Assembly: GCF_023337795.1 (NCBI RefSeq)
Contig: NZ_JALIRS010000004.1
Coordinates: forward strand, 434,001-498,000
Reading direction: 5' to 3'
Length of the DNA: 64,000 nt
Origin: Lysinibacillus sp. BPa_S21
GTDB taxonomy: Bacteria > Bacillota > Bacilli > Bacillales_A > Planococcaceae
The translations under genes were made by a program, and so were the position numbers. The notes under the pieces are model-generated. The model had not been told where the DNA came from. It made no database searches and was given only the letters and a program-made list of their open reading frames with translations. Positions 52,160-60,790 of the stretch are shown piece after piece. Each line of letters opens with the position of its first letter. The first letter of the stretch is position 1.

Positions 52160-52705
52160 ATGAATAAAAATTACAGAGAAATTATGTTATCAGCAGGTAG
52201 TACAATAGAGGATGCAGTTAATTATCTGCTAGAGTTTAAAGAAAAAGGTATTTTAGCACGTGCAGTCTTTAATGGTAAGGTTCTTTATTCTGATACTGTA
52301 ACAATGGACAGTGCGTATTTAGATATTATAGGAAAAACTAAATCAGAATTTGATAAGGAGCAACAGGAACGAGCAGAAAAGTATGAAAAAGAGAAACTAG
52401 AGCACGAAGCAATGATTCCAGAGCTTACAGAAATTTGGATAGAAAAAGGTAAGTCAATTCTGGAAAAAGATAAATGGGATTATTGGAGTAAAATCGTACC
52501 AGTTAGACTCAAAGATTTGTATCGAGGAATGGAACTAGGTAGTTGTTTAGATATAGTAAAAGTATTGAATAACGATGGATCATTCGACGATGCCAAGAAG
52601 TTATTAGAGGATCAAGGTCATTCAGGAATGTCATTTGGATTGGTTTGTGCAATGGTTAGAGAGTTTAGTGATAAAGGTAATGAATTTGTTGAGTACGTTG
52701 GATAG
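52160..52705 (+). CDS. Hypothetical 181-aa helical protein
   Basis: Behind CAGGAGGATGTAAA. Starts with a short alpha/beta domain (SAGSTIEDAVNYLLEF), then a charged helix and a C-terminal helical domain. No family recognised. Confidence 0.6.
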   Translation: MNKNYREIMLSAGSTIEDAVNYLLEFKEKGILARAVFNGKVLYSDTVTMDSAYLDIIGKTKSEFDKEQQERAEKYEKEKLEHEAMIPELTEIWIEKGKSILEKDKWDYWSKIVPVRLKDLYRGMELGSCLDIVKVLNNDGSFDDAKKLLEDQGHSGMSFGLVCAMVREFSDKGNEFVEYVG

Positions 52706-52751
52706 GTTAGTTTTCATTAATATAACGATATCATCAAAAGGAGATGTAGTG

Positions 52752-53141
52752 ATGTTTGAACATAAATTACAACCTGAATTAAATTTAAATGAAGTGTTTC
52801 AATTTATGCAAGAATTTAAATGTGACTTTATTAATCGTTTCTGTGAAATTATTATCGATGAGCCTACAAATACATATGTAAGTATTAATGAGTGCAAAAG
52901 TTTAGAGGATGTTAAAGCAAGAATTTTAATGTCGATGTGCAGACCAATTGGTAAAGGATTAGAGATAAGTCATGCTAATCGATTACTTGAGCGATTCAAT
53001 AAGTATTTTAATGTTAAGTTAACACGGAATGATATGCTAAAAATTTATAGAGATTTATGTTACAGCAGCAAGTTAGAAGAAAATAAAGAGTTCATTAAAC
53101 GTGGATTTCCAGTACATGAATTGAAGGATGATGACTATTGA
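52752..53141 (+). CDS. Hypothetical 129-aa protein
   Basis: Start at ATG 52752 behind AAAAGGAGATGTAGTG; longer in-frame starts lie inside the previous gene. Helical with two cysteines. No family recognised. Confidence 0.6.
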   Translation: MFEHKLQPELNLNEVFQFMQEFKCDFINRFCEIIIDEPTNTYVSINECKSLEDVKARILMSMCRPIGKGLEISHANRLLERFNKYFNVKLTRNDMLKIYRDLCYSSKLEENKEFIKRGFPVHELKDDDY

Positions 53142-53158
53142 TTTTATAGGAGGTATAT

Positions 53159-53545
53159 ATGGAAAGAATCGAATTAATAACTAAATTGAAACATGTCCCT
53201 AAAAATACAGAAGTTTATATATGGGATACAAGTACACGGCAGTATATTGATACTTTCTTTATTTGGGAAGAGGGTCATGACTATAGACATTTTATTGACT
53301 TAGATTACTTACATAGTAAAGAACATAAGCATCTTAACAAAAGGTACACTGTGGGAGAGTTTATTAATGATTTGAAACAAACGTATAAACGGATGGATCA
53401 AAACTATGCAAACACAATTACGGTGAATGTAAATAACAAGAAGAATGAGAATACTGCTAATTTCGATTTGAAATACAAAAATGGCAAACTGTATCTAGTA
53501 GGTAGAGTTCCTAACTGGAAGTTATGGTCGAAAGTAGTTAAATAA
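53159..53545 (+). CDS. Hypothetical 128-aa protein
   Basis: Behind TAGGAGGTATAT. Beta-rich start (VPKNTEVYIWDTSTRQYI) with aspartate and histidine clusters. No family recognised. Confidence 0.6.
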   Translation: MERIELITKLKHVPKNTEVYIWDTSTRQYIDTFFIWEEGHDYRHFIDLDYLHSKEHKHLNKRYTVGEFINDLKQTYKRMDQNYANTITVNVNNKKNENTANFDLKYKNGKLYLVGRVPNWKLWSKVVK

Positions 53546-53580
53546 TAGAACGCTTTTATAAAAAGAAAGGAGGACGTTGT

Positions 53581-53889
53581 ATGAAGCAAATTACAAAAGT
53601 AGTAGTTAATAAAGGGCAAATTAACATCTATAATTCTAGTGAAATTGTAGACAAGAGAACGCACTATGATATTGTTTTTAATGACTTTTACAAAGGGTAT
53701 ACCGACTATTACATTAATAAAGAATATGTTTCCAGTAACAGTTTACTTAAAGGACAGTTAGGTTATACAATGTACATTTCTACAAGTAAATTTAACAAGA
53801 ATAAAGATTATTGGATTAATTTACTTGTAGATACCTATAAAAGTAGGTACGGTTCTTTTAAATGGTATAGAGAGCCTGTAATTCAATAA
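53581..53889 (+). CDS. Hypothetical 102-aa basic protein
   Basis: Behind AAAGGAGGACGTTGT. Many tyrosines and lysines, beta-rich, no cysteines. No family recognised. Confidence 0.6.
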   Translation: MKQITKVVVNKGQINIYNSSEIVDKRTHYDIVFNDFYKGYTDYYINKEYVSSNSLLKGQLGYTMYISTSKFNKNKDYWINLLVDTYKSRYGSFKWYREPVIQ

Positions 53890-53934
53890 TAATTTCATTT
53901 TATAAAAGAAAATACATAAAAGAGGAGATTGACG

Positions 53935-54243
53935 ATGTTAATTATAGAAACAAATATCAGTTACAATGACCATAAAGAAATTGAAGACCACCAATCACGA
54001 ATTATTGAAGCGAACTCTTGGGAAGAATATATTCTTACATATCAAAATAATAAACCACAAAACTATAATGGTACAATGTGCGGCTATAACTTTTCTCGTT
54101 TTGGAAAAATATTGAACTTGTCGTATGACGACTTTCATCTAAGTTGTGATATCTATAATCCTATTACAATCACTAAAAAGATGGCTTACAGATTAGAAAA
54201 TGAATATGAATTAAATCATATAATAGGAGGATCAATAAAATGA
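53935..54243 (+). CDS. Hypothetical 102-aa protein
   Basis: ATG at 53935 behind AAAAGAGGAGATTGACG, with an AATACATAAAAGAGG element at the ribosome binding site. Stop overlaps the next start (ATGA). No family recognised. Confidence 0.6.
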   Translation: MLIIETNISYNDHKEIEDHQSRIIEANSWEEYILTYQNNKPQNYNGTMCGYNFSRFGKILNLSYDDFHLSCDIYNPITITKKMAYRLENEYELNHIIGGSIK

Positions 54244-54407
54244 ACGGATTTACGCTGCAACAATTAGAAAAGCTACGTGACGATTTAAGTTATAAAGCTA
54301 ATAACTCAAATTCTTCTTATGACAGAACGTATTTTATGGCTCAGGCTAATTTAGTTATTGATATGGTTAGGGAATTAAATGGAATGTCAACTGCTACAAA
54401 GTTCTAG
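54240..54407 (+). CDS. 55-aa protein coupled by ATGA overlap
   Basis: ATG at 54240 overlaps the previous stop; TAGGAGGATCAATAA is the ribosome binding site. Helical and polar. No family recognised. Confidence 0.6.
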   Translation: MNGFTLQQLEKLRDDLSYKANNSNSSYDRTYFMAQANLVIDMVRELNGMSTATKF

Positions 54408-54423
54408 AAAGGATGAATATTGA

Positions 54424-54684
54424 ATGGAAGAAGAATATATCATCAGATTTGAAAATGGAACGTATTTTAAAGCTTCATTATTAACAGATTGTCAGACCAT
54501 TATCAAACAAGTTGAAGTTCTAGAAGCTCAAGTATTTGAATCATTTCAATTCATTAATGATTGGATTAGAACTTTGAATAAATTATCTAAAGAAAATATC
54601 GATTATGTAGACTATAAGGTTGAAGGTGTGTACAAAATTGTTTTTGAATCCTATGAATATAGAGTAATTGAGAAGGTTAAATAA
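54424..54684 (+). CDS. Hypothetical 86-aa protein
   Basis: Behind AAAGGATGAATATTGA. Small acidic alpha/beta protein. No family recognised. Confidence 0.58.
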   Translation: MEEEYIIRFENGTYFKASLLTDCQTIIKQVEVLEAQVFESFQFINDWIRTLNKLSKENIDYVDYKVEGVYKIVFESYEYRVIEKVK

Positions 54685-54718
54685 TAGTCGCATTTTATTA
54701 GAGATAGGGGTGTTTGGA

Positions 54719-55183
54719 ATGAAGAATATAAAAAGAATTAATCTGGTTTCAATTAAAGAAAATGAACATGATGTAATAGGTCAGGTAGATTATATTGCAG
54801 AAAAAACTTATATTGAATGCAAAGCATACATTCCTTGTTCATGGAATACTGACGGAAGTGTAGCAAGTAGAGACTTTTTTGCAATCGCTAGTGTTAAATG
54901 GGATGGATGTTCACACTTCTGGTTCAAAGGCGAAAGATATCCATATGAAGAGGATGGATATTATCATGTGTGTGGAACAAATACATATTTGAATCATATG
55001 AGAATGATGCAGTTTATTCTTGAAGTTGCAGTAATGGAAATTGGTGATAAATTCTTTGACTTGGAATTGAATGATTTAAAGAAGTTGCGTAAATTTGGAT
55101 TACTTGATGATTATAAAATGCAAAACTGTGACATTGAAAGTTGGGAGTTAAAAGATCTAAACAATGAGTGGGAAGTTAAATAA
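54719..55183 (+). CDS. Hypothetical 154-aa protein with tryptophan-rich middle
   Basis: ATG at 54719 after GATAGGGGTGTTTGGA; the 54668 start lies in the previous gene. Residues 45-95 are beta-rich with several W, F and H (VKWDGCSHFWFKGERY). No family recognised. Confidence 0.6.
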   Translation: MKNIKRINLVSIKENEHDVIGQVDYIAEKTYIECKAYIPCSWNTDGSVASRDFFAIASVKWDGCSHFWFKGERYPYEEDGYYHVCGTNTYLNHMRMMQFILEVAVMEIGDKFFDLELNDLKKLRKFGLLDDYKMQNCDIESWELKDLNNEWEVK

Positions 55184-55225
55184 AAGCCGTCTATTATGAA
55201 AAATAACAGGTAAGGGATGAAATTA

Positions 55226-55369
55226 ATGACATCAAATAAATCTATGTGTTTTAGATGTGAGGAGTTCACAGAGTCAATTGAGTACAAGTGTGTCCAGTGT
55301 ATGCAATTCAAGTTAATTGACACTATCTATGTATTAGATAAAGAAGATATTGTAGAGGATGATGTGTAA
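55226..55369 (+). CDS. 47-aa two-pair cysteine protein
   Basis: ATG at 55226 is 9 bases after TAAGGG; an in-frame ATG at 55217 is too close to it. CFRC and CVQC pairs suggest a single zinc ribbon. Function unknown. Confidence 0.55.
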   Translation: MTSNKSMCFRCEEFTESIEYKCVQCMQFKLIDTIYVLDKEDIVEDDV

Positions 55370-55371
55370 AA

Positions 55372-55542
55372 ATGAGTTATGGATTATTTAGAGGTGACGA
55401 ACATATCTACACGTATGACTACAAACATGTAGCCGAAAAACAAGCGAGATCACTGGGTTCAGAGTTTTATGTAAGAGAATTAACATTCGATGAGTATTAT
55501 AAGAGGATGAAAGAAATTTATGTAGAAGGTAAGTATAAATAA
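55372..55542 (+). CDS. Hypothetical 56-aa protein
   Basis: ATG at 55372 directly after the previous stop; the ribosome binding site AGAGGATG lies inside that gene. Tyrosine-rich and charged. No family recognised. Confidence 0.5.
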   Translation: MSYGLFRGDEHIYTYDYKHVAEKQARSLGSEFYVRELTFDEYYKRMKEIYVEGKYK

Positions 55543-55561
55543 ATTTAAAAGGAGAAATACA

Positions 55562-55756
55562 ATGGATTATTCATCATTCGACTCGCTTATGTCTCAAGTA
55601 AAAGAGAAGGATATGTATATTATTAAGAACGACAAAGCAGTTCCGAATAAAGCATCGGAAATGGAATGGATATTACGATATGGTAGTGATGAGGAAGTAT
55701 TAAAGAATAGATTGTATATTGCTCATATTGTTAATTTATATTGTGAAAATAAATAA
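55562..55756 (+). CDS. Hypothetical 64-aa protein
   Basis: Behind AAAAGGAGAAATACA. Small helical protein with an alternating polar/hydrophobic C-terminus. No family recognised. Confidence 0.58.
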   Translation: MDYSSFDSLMSQVKEKDMYIIKNDKAVPNKASEMEWILRYGSDEEVLKNRLYIAHIVNLYCENK

Positions 55757-55802
55757 TTACATAAAACAGATGTATTATTGAAAGAAAATAGGAGTGAGTA
55801 CT

Positions 55803-56051
55803 GTGAGAAAATTTATAATAAGAGTAGAACAAAATGGTGGAGAGTATTCAGGTTTAACTTGTATTAAATGTAACAGCATTAATTTAGATCGTGTAGATAA
55901 AAATATTCTAATTTGTGATGATATAGAAATCCAATACGATGAGTTAATAGAAATGATTCACGAAACTGATATAAATGATAAATTAAACGTTAACGACTAT
56001 GCAGTCATAGACATGGATGAATATAAAGAATTATACAGTATCTATAATTAA
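55803..56051 (+). CDS. Hypothetical 82-aa protein, GTG start
   Basis: GTG at 55803 is 8 bases after TAGGAGTGAG and the junction box TATTATTGAAA (55770-55780). Acidic with two cysteines. No family recognised. Confidence 0.58.
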   Translation: MRKFIIRVEQNGGEYSGLTCIKCNSINLDRVDKNILICDDIEIQYDELIEMIHETDINDKLNVNDYAVIDMDEYKELYSIYN

Positions 56052-56090
56052 GAATTTTTATAATAGAGATATTTTATTGGAGGAATTGAG

Positions 56091-56526
56091 ATGGAAGATG
56101 TTATGCAAAGATATGTAGTCAAGGCTAGTCAACAAGACTTTTTTTTACTTCTATCCATATACAGAAGATAAGAATAAAATCCAAGATAATATTAATAAAG
56201 CTGAAAGAAATTGTTTTATCGCTGATTTTGGTCGCATTAGTGAAACGATTATTCAAGATTTTTCAGGATTATATACAGAAGATGATTATTCTATATATGA
56301 AGGCGACGAGATTTATTGTGAGAATACAGAAGTAATAGGCTTTGTAATAAGAAGAGATGGTAAGTTTTATATTAAAGAGCATGAATCAAATATTGAATAT
56401 GGAATGGATAAATCAATGAACTATTTATATGCGGAGCAGGAGGAAGAGTCCTACAATGAAGAATGGTGGGAAGATGATTATGCGTGTGAGAACTATTGTT
56501 GTAAATGCTGTGGCTGCACATGTTAA
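56091..56526 (+). pseudogene. Gene with one extra T in a T8 run
   Basis: ATG 56091 (behind TTGGAGGAATTGAG) reads into T8 at 56139-56146 and soon stops. The next frame beyond is open to 56526 and encodes an acidic protein ending in a cysteine-rich tail (CENYCCKCCGCTC). With T7 the span is one continuous frame of 144 codons. Run-length error, slippage or frameshifting are possible. Confidence 0.68.
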
Positions 56527-56595
56527 TAAGATAGGTAAGTAGTTATTTCATGTTAAATAGTAATCTTTGATTGAATTGGAGTGTATTGAAAAGTC

Positions 56596-56754
56596 ATGAC
56601 AAAAGAAAATAAGCTGAGTATACGATTAAATGGTTCATTATCTAATAGACGCTCTAAAAGAGAAGTAGATAATTTACTGTTTGCTATAAATGATTACGTT
56701 GGATTAAAAGAACAACTGAATACATTGCTGAAAATTGATTCGAAAATTAAATGA
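56596..56754 (+). CDS. 52-aa basic helical protein
   Basis: ATG at 56596, about 14 bases after TTGGAGTG. Basic N-terminal half (RLNGSLSNRRSKREV). No family recognised. Confidence 0.45.
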   Translation: MTKENKLSIRLNGSLSNRRSKREVDNLLFAINDYVGLKEQLNTLLKIDSKIK

Positions 56755-56784
56755 TAGGATTCTTTGTGAAAGGTTGGTACATAT

Positions 56785-57087
56785 ATGAATGGTTACGTAA
56801 TGAAAAATGAAGATGGTAAATATTTATCAATGAGTGGAGATCCAACTGATAACTGGTTTAAAGCTAGTAAATTTGATGAGTTAGGAATTGAATCTCGTGA
56901 AATGTACTTGAAATGTGGATACGAGTTGTATAGTTTCGAAGTTAACGAATACAAGACTCCTCTTAAATTATGCGGTGAATATTGTGGGAATAAATATAAT
57001 GCAGAAATTAAACAAGAAGGTGTATTCTTTGGATGTGAAGTATGTAATAAAAGGCAACCATTAGATAAGGTTCTAGGATTTAAATAA
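56785..57087 (+). CDS. Paralogue B of a three-member small protein family
   Basis: 100 residues. N-terminal half with the shared GKYLSMSGDPTDNWFKASKF block; the C-terminal half has four cysteines (LCGEYC, then CEVCN), a zinc-ribbon-like module shared with the 59775 copy but not with the 42955 copy. Function unknown. Confidence 0.68.
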   Translation: MNGYVMKNEDGKYLSMSGDPTDNWFKASKFDELGIESREMYLKCGYELYSFEVNEYKTPLKLCGEYCGNKYNAEIKQEGVFFGCEVCNKRQPLDKVLGFK

Positions 57088-57134
57088 AACTAAATATCAT
57101 TAAATGTACATTACGAAGTTTGGACTAAACCTAT

Positions 57135-57195
57135 TAACACCTCCTAATTGTATTATTTTAAACAAAAATGCATATAACTTAATTAGGAGGTGTTA
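57135..57195 (+). promoter_or_regulatory. 15-bp hairpin hiding the ribosome binding site of the 57.2 kb gene
   Basis: TAACACCTCCTAATT (57135-57149) and AATTAGGAGGTGTTA (57181-57195) are perfect inverted repeats. The right arm contains the whole Shine-Dalgarno AGGAGGTG and ends one base before the ATG at 57197. In mRNA the site would be fully paired, so translation needs a helper or a promoter inside the loop. Confidence 0.75.
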
Positions 57196-57196
57196 T

Positions 57197-58591
57197 ATGT
57201 TAGTCGACGGTAAAGAATTAAGCAAAAATAAAAGACATCAATTTATTCCTAACCATAAGAAGACGAATAATAGTAGGGAAGAATTAATTAATAATCTAAA
57301 GGAAAGTAGTAAAAAAGAAGAGGATAACAAAAGTGAACAATTTGATGATAAAGAAAAGTTGAATAATGAATTAGAAAAGTATAAAAAATTATACAAAAGT
57401 ACCAAAAAGGAGTTGAGTGAAAAGGATGAAAAATTACAAAATGAATTTCATAAAAAACAAAATTATTTAAAAAACGAAATATTAGATTTACAAAAGGAAA
57501 TATCTTCATTAACTAAGAGTAGAAATGAAACATTAAAAATAATTACCGATAAAGAGAATGAAATTTTAAAACTAAATAAAAAATTAGAAACTATTAGTGA
57601 ATATAGATATGAATTAAAAGCAGAAAAAGATAAAGTATATTTATTACAAGAAGTTATTGATTCGAAATTAAATAGTATAGAAAAAGAAAGTTGTAAAATC
57701 GAAAGAGTGTTACAAGATATCAACGATGTTAAAAGTGTAATGGGAAATCTAACTATTCAAAAATACAAAAATCAAGTGAGGATTTTGAAAGATGAAAAGA
57801 TTGATTTGTTAGAAAAAAATAAGAAACTTTTTTATGAAGTTGAATTTTTAAAAACGGAAAATGAATTATTGAAAAATGAGAACAAAGTAAGTTGTAAAAA
57901 TAGAATAAACTATTTAATAAATAGTATTGATGATACAAACTGGTCAGAATATAAAGATTCCATGACATTATATAATCTATATTTACATTATCAAAAAGAA
58001 TCAATAATAAATAATAAAGATTCTTTATCCTGTTTATTTGGGCACCTTAATGAAGAAAAGAATGTCTTTGTATCAATAGATGGTGATGAGTATCTGGTCA
58101 GCGACATTCTATTTGAAGGGGAATACTTAGACAGTATGCCTTCAAAAGCAATTCCATTAGAAGATGATAATAACAAGGTTATAATAACTCAAATATATAA
58201 CAATGAAGAAAGCTACAAGACAGAAATGCAATTGGTTATTGATTTTAACAGAAACAATAAAAAAGAAAAAGAAAGTAAATCATATGAGCGTTTAGGGGAC
58301 GAAAGGATAACCTTTATAACATATATTAATGGAAACAAAATAAAGGATTCCATAGCGAAGTATGGGTTCGATACAGAATGGATTAATCCCAGTGAAAGCT
58401 CTCTTGAGGTAACTAGAAATAAAATATTCAATAGTGATTTAACTGTAATTTATCCTAATTATTGCTCTCATGAAATTGTATATAATTTTGATAACAATGA
58501 TCACAATATACTTTATGCATATTCATTTAATGAGATTTTGTTGATGAAGGAAATTATGAAAGTCATTAAAAATGATGATACATACATATAG
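57197..58591 (+). CDS. Long coiled-coil protein of about 464 residues
   Basis: Starts at ATG 57197, right after the hairpin, which supports that start over the ATG at 57104. Residues about 55-260 form one long coiled coil (KEKLNNELEKYKKLYKSTK), ending in a globular alpha/beta domain of about 180 residues. The architecture resembles phage cytoskeletal or scaffold proteins. No family recognised. A 9-bp hairpin (58574-58603) closes the 3' end. Confidence 0.65.
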   Translation: MLVDGKELSKNKRHQFIPNHKKTNNSREELINNLKESSKKEEDNKSEQFDDKEKLNNELEKYKKLYKSTKKELSEKDEKLQNEFHKKQNYLKNEILDLQKEISSLTKSRNETLKIITDKENEILKLNKKLETISEYRYELKAEKDKVYLLQEVIDSKLNSIEKESCKIERVLQDINDVKSVMGNLTIQKYKNQVRILKDEKIDLLEKNKKLFYEVEFLKTENELLKNENKVSCKNRINYLINSIDDTNWSEYKDSMTLYNLYLHYQKESIINNKDSLSCLFGHLNEEKNVFVSIDGDEYLVSDILFEGEYLDSMPSKAIPLEDDNNKVIITQIYNNEESYKTEMQLVIDFNRNNKKEKESKSYERLGDERITFITYINGNKIKDSIAKYGFDTEWINPSESSLEVTRNKIFNSDLTVIYPNYCSHEIVYNFDNNDHNILYAYSFNEILLMKEIMKVIKNDDTYI

Positions 58592-58696
58592 GTGTGTATC
58601 ATCCTCTAACGATAACGGTAAATACATAAAATTAATTTAGAACTACATAAAAGGAATCTATTAAATTAAATAAATACATAAATAGGAGAGATTATA

Positions 58697-59143
58697 ATGA
58701 CAAAATTTAAAGAAGTATTAGAATTACCAGTGGATGATTTAAAAGCAAGACGAGAAATCCTAGAGGAAGAATTAAGCCTAGTAGTAAGTGAATTAGCTTC
58801 GGTGAAAATTACTGAGGAAGTTTTATCTCAATTGAAAACAGAGTTAAATGATTTACCTTTCACGCAATTAGATTTAGAGTGGGATTTCTATCCAGAAAGC
58901 GATGATGAAGGTGGTTCAGTATATTATCCTAGCGATTTAAATATCAAGCACAATGGTAAATTAGAAGGATACGGAGTAGATGATATTGAAGACTTCCCTG
59001 TTAAAGTAAAATCAAAATACAGTGAAAGTATTTATGACTACACTTTACGAGACGTATTAATGGAAGTACTATGTGATTACAGTTCTGATCTTTACGATTA
59101 TAATGTTTACTCAATTTCTATTGATCTATCGGAGGCAAAGTAA
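58697..59143 (+). CDS. Hypothetical 148-aa acidic protein
   Basis: ATG at 58697 behind AGGAGAGATTATA and an AATACATAAATAGGAG element. Helical start, then a beta-rich acidic domain with aromatic clusters. Couples closely to the next gene. No family recognised. Confidence 0.65.
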   Translation: MTKFKEVLELPVDDLKARREILEEELSLVVSELASVKITEEVLSQLKTELNDLPFTQLDLEWDFYPESDDEGGSVYYPSDLNIKHNGKLEGYGVDDIEDFPVKVKSKYSESIYDYTLRDVLMEVLCDYSSDLYDYNVYSISIDLSEAK

Positions 59144-59144
59144 T

Positions 59145-59513
59145 ATGTCACATCCAAACATACATGCAAAAAGTTCAGCTCGAAAATTTGGTGGTAAAAT
59201 GGAAGACTATTTAGCAATTCATGATTGGTTTGATGATTCTAAATCACATATGGCTGATATGCGTCATAGAGCTTTAAAACATCATTCTGCAGGTATTTAT
59301 GAAGCAGAGAGAGTATTCGGAAACAGCATCATCAATTCAGACGGAAAGGAGGTATTTGTTCGCTACATTGGTGAGCAGCATGTATTAGAGGATTGGTTCG
59401 AAAACATGGAAATGCAAAAGTGGATGCAAAGTCGTGACATGCGTATTCATAAAGCTAATAAGGCAAAGGATAAATTACCTAAAAGTATGAATGATAAAAT
59501 TAAAGAAATTTGA
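59145..59513 (+). CDS. DUF6915-like small protein
   Basis: 122 residues from ATG 59145 (behind TCGGAGGCAAAGTA). Contains HAKSSARKFGG, a histidine-rich DWFDDSKSH and RHRALKHHSAGI, then SDGKEVFVRYIGEQH, which match my memory of the DUF6915 family. Function unknown; the many histidines suggest metal binding. Confidence 0.7.
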   Translation: MSHPNIHAKSSARKFGGKMEDYLAIHDWFDDSKSHMADMRHRALKHHSAGIYEAERVFGNSIINSDGKEVFVRYIGEQHVLEDWFENMEMQKWMQSRDMRIHKANKAKDKLPKSMNDKIKEI

Positions 59514-59566
59514 GCTTAAATAAAAACTAAATATTATTAAATACATAAAGGTGGAATAAAATAATT

Positions 59567-59761
59567 ATGACTAATGAGTATGTAGGTTCTTTTATGGAAG
59601 TAATTAATACATTTGATGAGTGCTCAAAGAAAGACATACCACAAGAGTATAAACAATACTGCGAAACAATGAAGAAGATATTTATAGGTATTGAACAGAC
59701 AAATATTGAACTAAATAAAAGTTTAAATTTCTATATAGGAAACAAAAACATTATAAACTAA
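59567..59761 (+). CDS. Hypothetical 64-aa protein
   Basis: Behind AAAGGTGGAATAAAAT, with an AATACATAAAGG element. Helical and acidic. No family recognised. Confidence 0.58.
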   Translation: MTNEYVGSFMEVINTFDECSKKDIPQEYKQYCETMKKIFIGIEQTNIELNKSLNFYIGNKNIIN

Positions 59762-59774
59762 AGGAGTCGTTGAA

Positions 59775-60068
59775 ATGATCGGTTATTGTTTAAAAAATGA
59801 TGAAGGTAAATACTTGTCAATGAATGGAGGATGTACTGATAGTTGGTTCGAAGCAAGTAAATTCGATAGATCTGGAATTGAACAACGTAAAATGTATTTA
59901 GAATGTGGATATAAAGTGTTTAAATTTGATATTCAGGAATCTGAAGCAGCAACAAGCATATGTGGAAGTTATTGCAGTAACACAATGAAAGTGCATCTAG
60001 ACAATAAAGGAATTTGTATGTCTTGTGATTATTGTGGAGAAAAATCTTATTTATCAAATATTCTATAA
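59775..60068 (+). CDS. Paralogue C of a three-member small protein family
   Basis: 97 residues with the shared GKYLSMNGGCTDSWFEASKF block and a C-terminal zinc-type cysteine pair (CGSYC, then CDYC). Closest to the 56785 copy. Behind AAAGGAGTCGTTGAA. Function unknown. Confidence 0.68.
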   Translation: MIGYCLKNDEGKYLSMNGGCTDSWFEASKFDRSGIEQRKMYLECGYKVFKFDIQESEAATSICGSYCSNTMKVHLDNKGICMSCDYCGEKSYLSNIL

Positions 60069-60105
60069 TAGGTAAGTATTATGAAAAGCTAAAAGGAGAG
60101 ATTTA

Positions 60106-60420
60106 ATGGAAATCAAATTTGAAAACGGTTCAACTATAACATCGATTGATTCAAATGACGTAATTCGTGGTCGTTTATTTAGTCATGTGATTGCTCCAAG
60201 AGATTTTGAATACATATTATGTGAGCGAAAAAACGGTAAGAAGTTCATTAAAGTGATCATGTATTTTAATGATGCAAATGGGTATATCGAGGTAGCGAGA
60301 ATAAACCCAATTAAGAATGCTTTCAACGAAGATGGATACGGGGATATGAACCATTTATTCAGTTGTCTAGAAGATAATCAGAAAGTCATCAGTAGTATTA
60401 AACAACAATTAATTAAATAA
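60106..60420 (+). CDS. Hypothetical 104-aa protein
   Basis: Behind AAAAGGAGAGATTTA. Beta-rich start (FENGSTITSID) then mixed alpha/beta. No family recognised. Confidence 0.6.
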   Translation: MEIKFENGSTITSIDSNDVIRGRLFSHVIAPRDFEYILCERKNGKKFIKVIMYFNDANGYIEVARINPIKNAFNEDGYGDMNHLFSCLEDNQKVISSIKQQLIK

Positions 60421-60460
60421 AATTAACGTTTACTAAAACAGAAAGGTAATGATATAGATT

Positions 60461-60637
60461 ATGAAGAAACGTGTAATTATTGCGAATATCATTAGTAAAT
60501 TAGAAAGTGATTCAAGGTGTGCTCCAAACCCTTTCGCATCGACGCTTTCAGAGGACGATTACATAAAATTAGGTAAGAGTTATTACGCTAATGAGCTTTT
60601 GCGTGAAATTAGAAATATGTTGAATATTCAGCATTAA
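60461..60637 (+). CDS. 58-aa helical protein
   Basis: ATG at 60461 behind GAAAGGTAATGATATAGATT (spacing a little long). Basic start KKRVII, two helices. No family recognised. Confidence 0.5.
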   Translation: MKKRVIIANIISKLESDSRCAPNPFASTLSEDDYIKLGKSYYANELLREIRNMLNIQH

Positions 60638-60663
60638 ATAATAGGAACATATTATAAAACTTA

Positions 60664-60691
60664 GAGAGTCGATGATATAAAGTCGGCTCTC
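60664..60691 (+). repeat. 9-bp hairpin before the recombinase promoter
   Basis: GAGAGTCGA (60664-60672) pairs with TCGGCTCTC (60683-60691, one G-U). No T run; it isolates the preceding gene from the promoter at 60.72 kb. Confidence 0.5.
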
Positions 60692-60722
60692 GAATGATAA
60701 AATAATAAAATACATAAAATGC

Positions 60723-60751
60723 TTTACAATTAATGAAATTTTGGATATACT
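60723..60751 (+). promoter_or_regulatory. Sigma-A promoter of the YopP-YopQ-YopR-like genes
   Basis: TTTACA (60723-60728) and TATACT (60746-60751) are 17 bases apart. AATAATAAAATACATAAAAT (60701-60720) lies right up against -35. An operator here would let the YopR-like protein control its own operon. Confidence 0.82.
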
Positions 60752-60790
60752 ATTAATAATAAAAGGATATCGTAAAGGTGGTTGTAAGTT

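Noticed and set aside
57288-58431. Several antisense frames in the long coiled-coil gene
   Set aside because: They mirror the K/E-rich coiled coil as F/L/S-rich shadows and lack ribosome binding sites.
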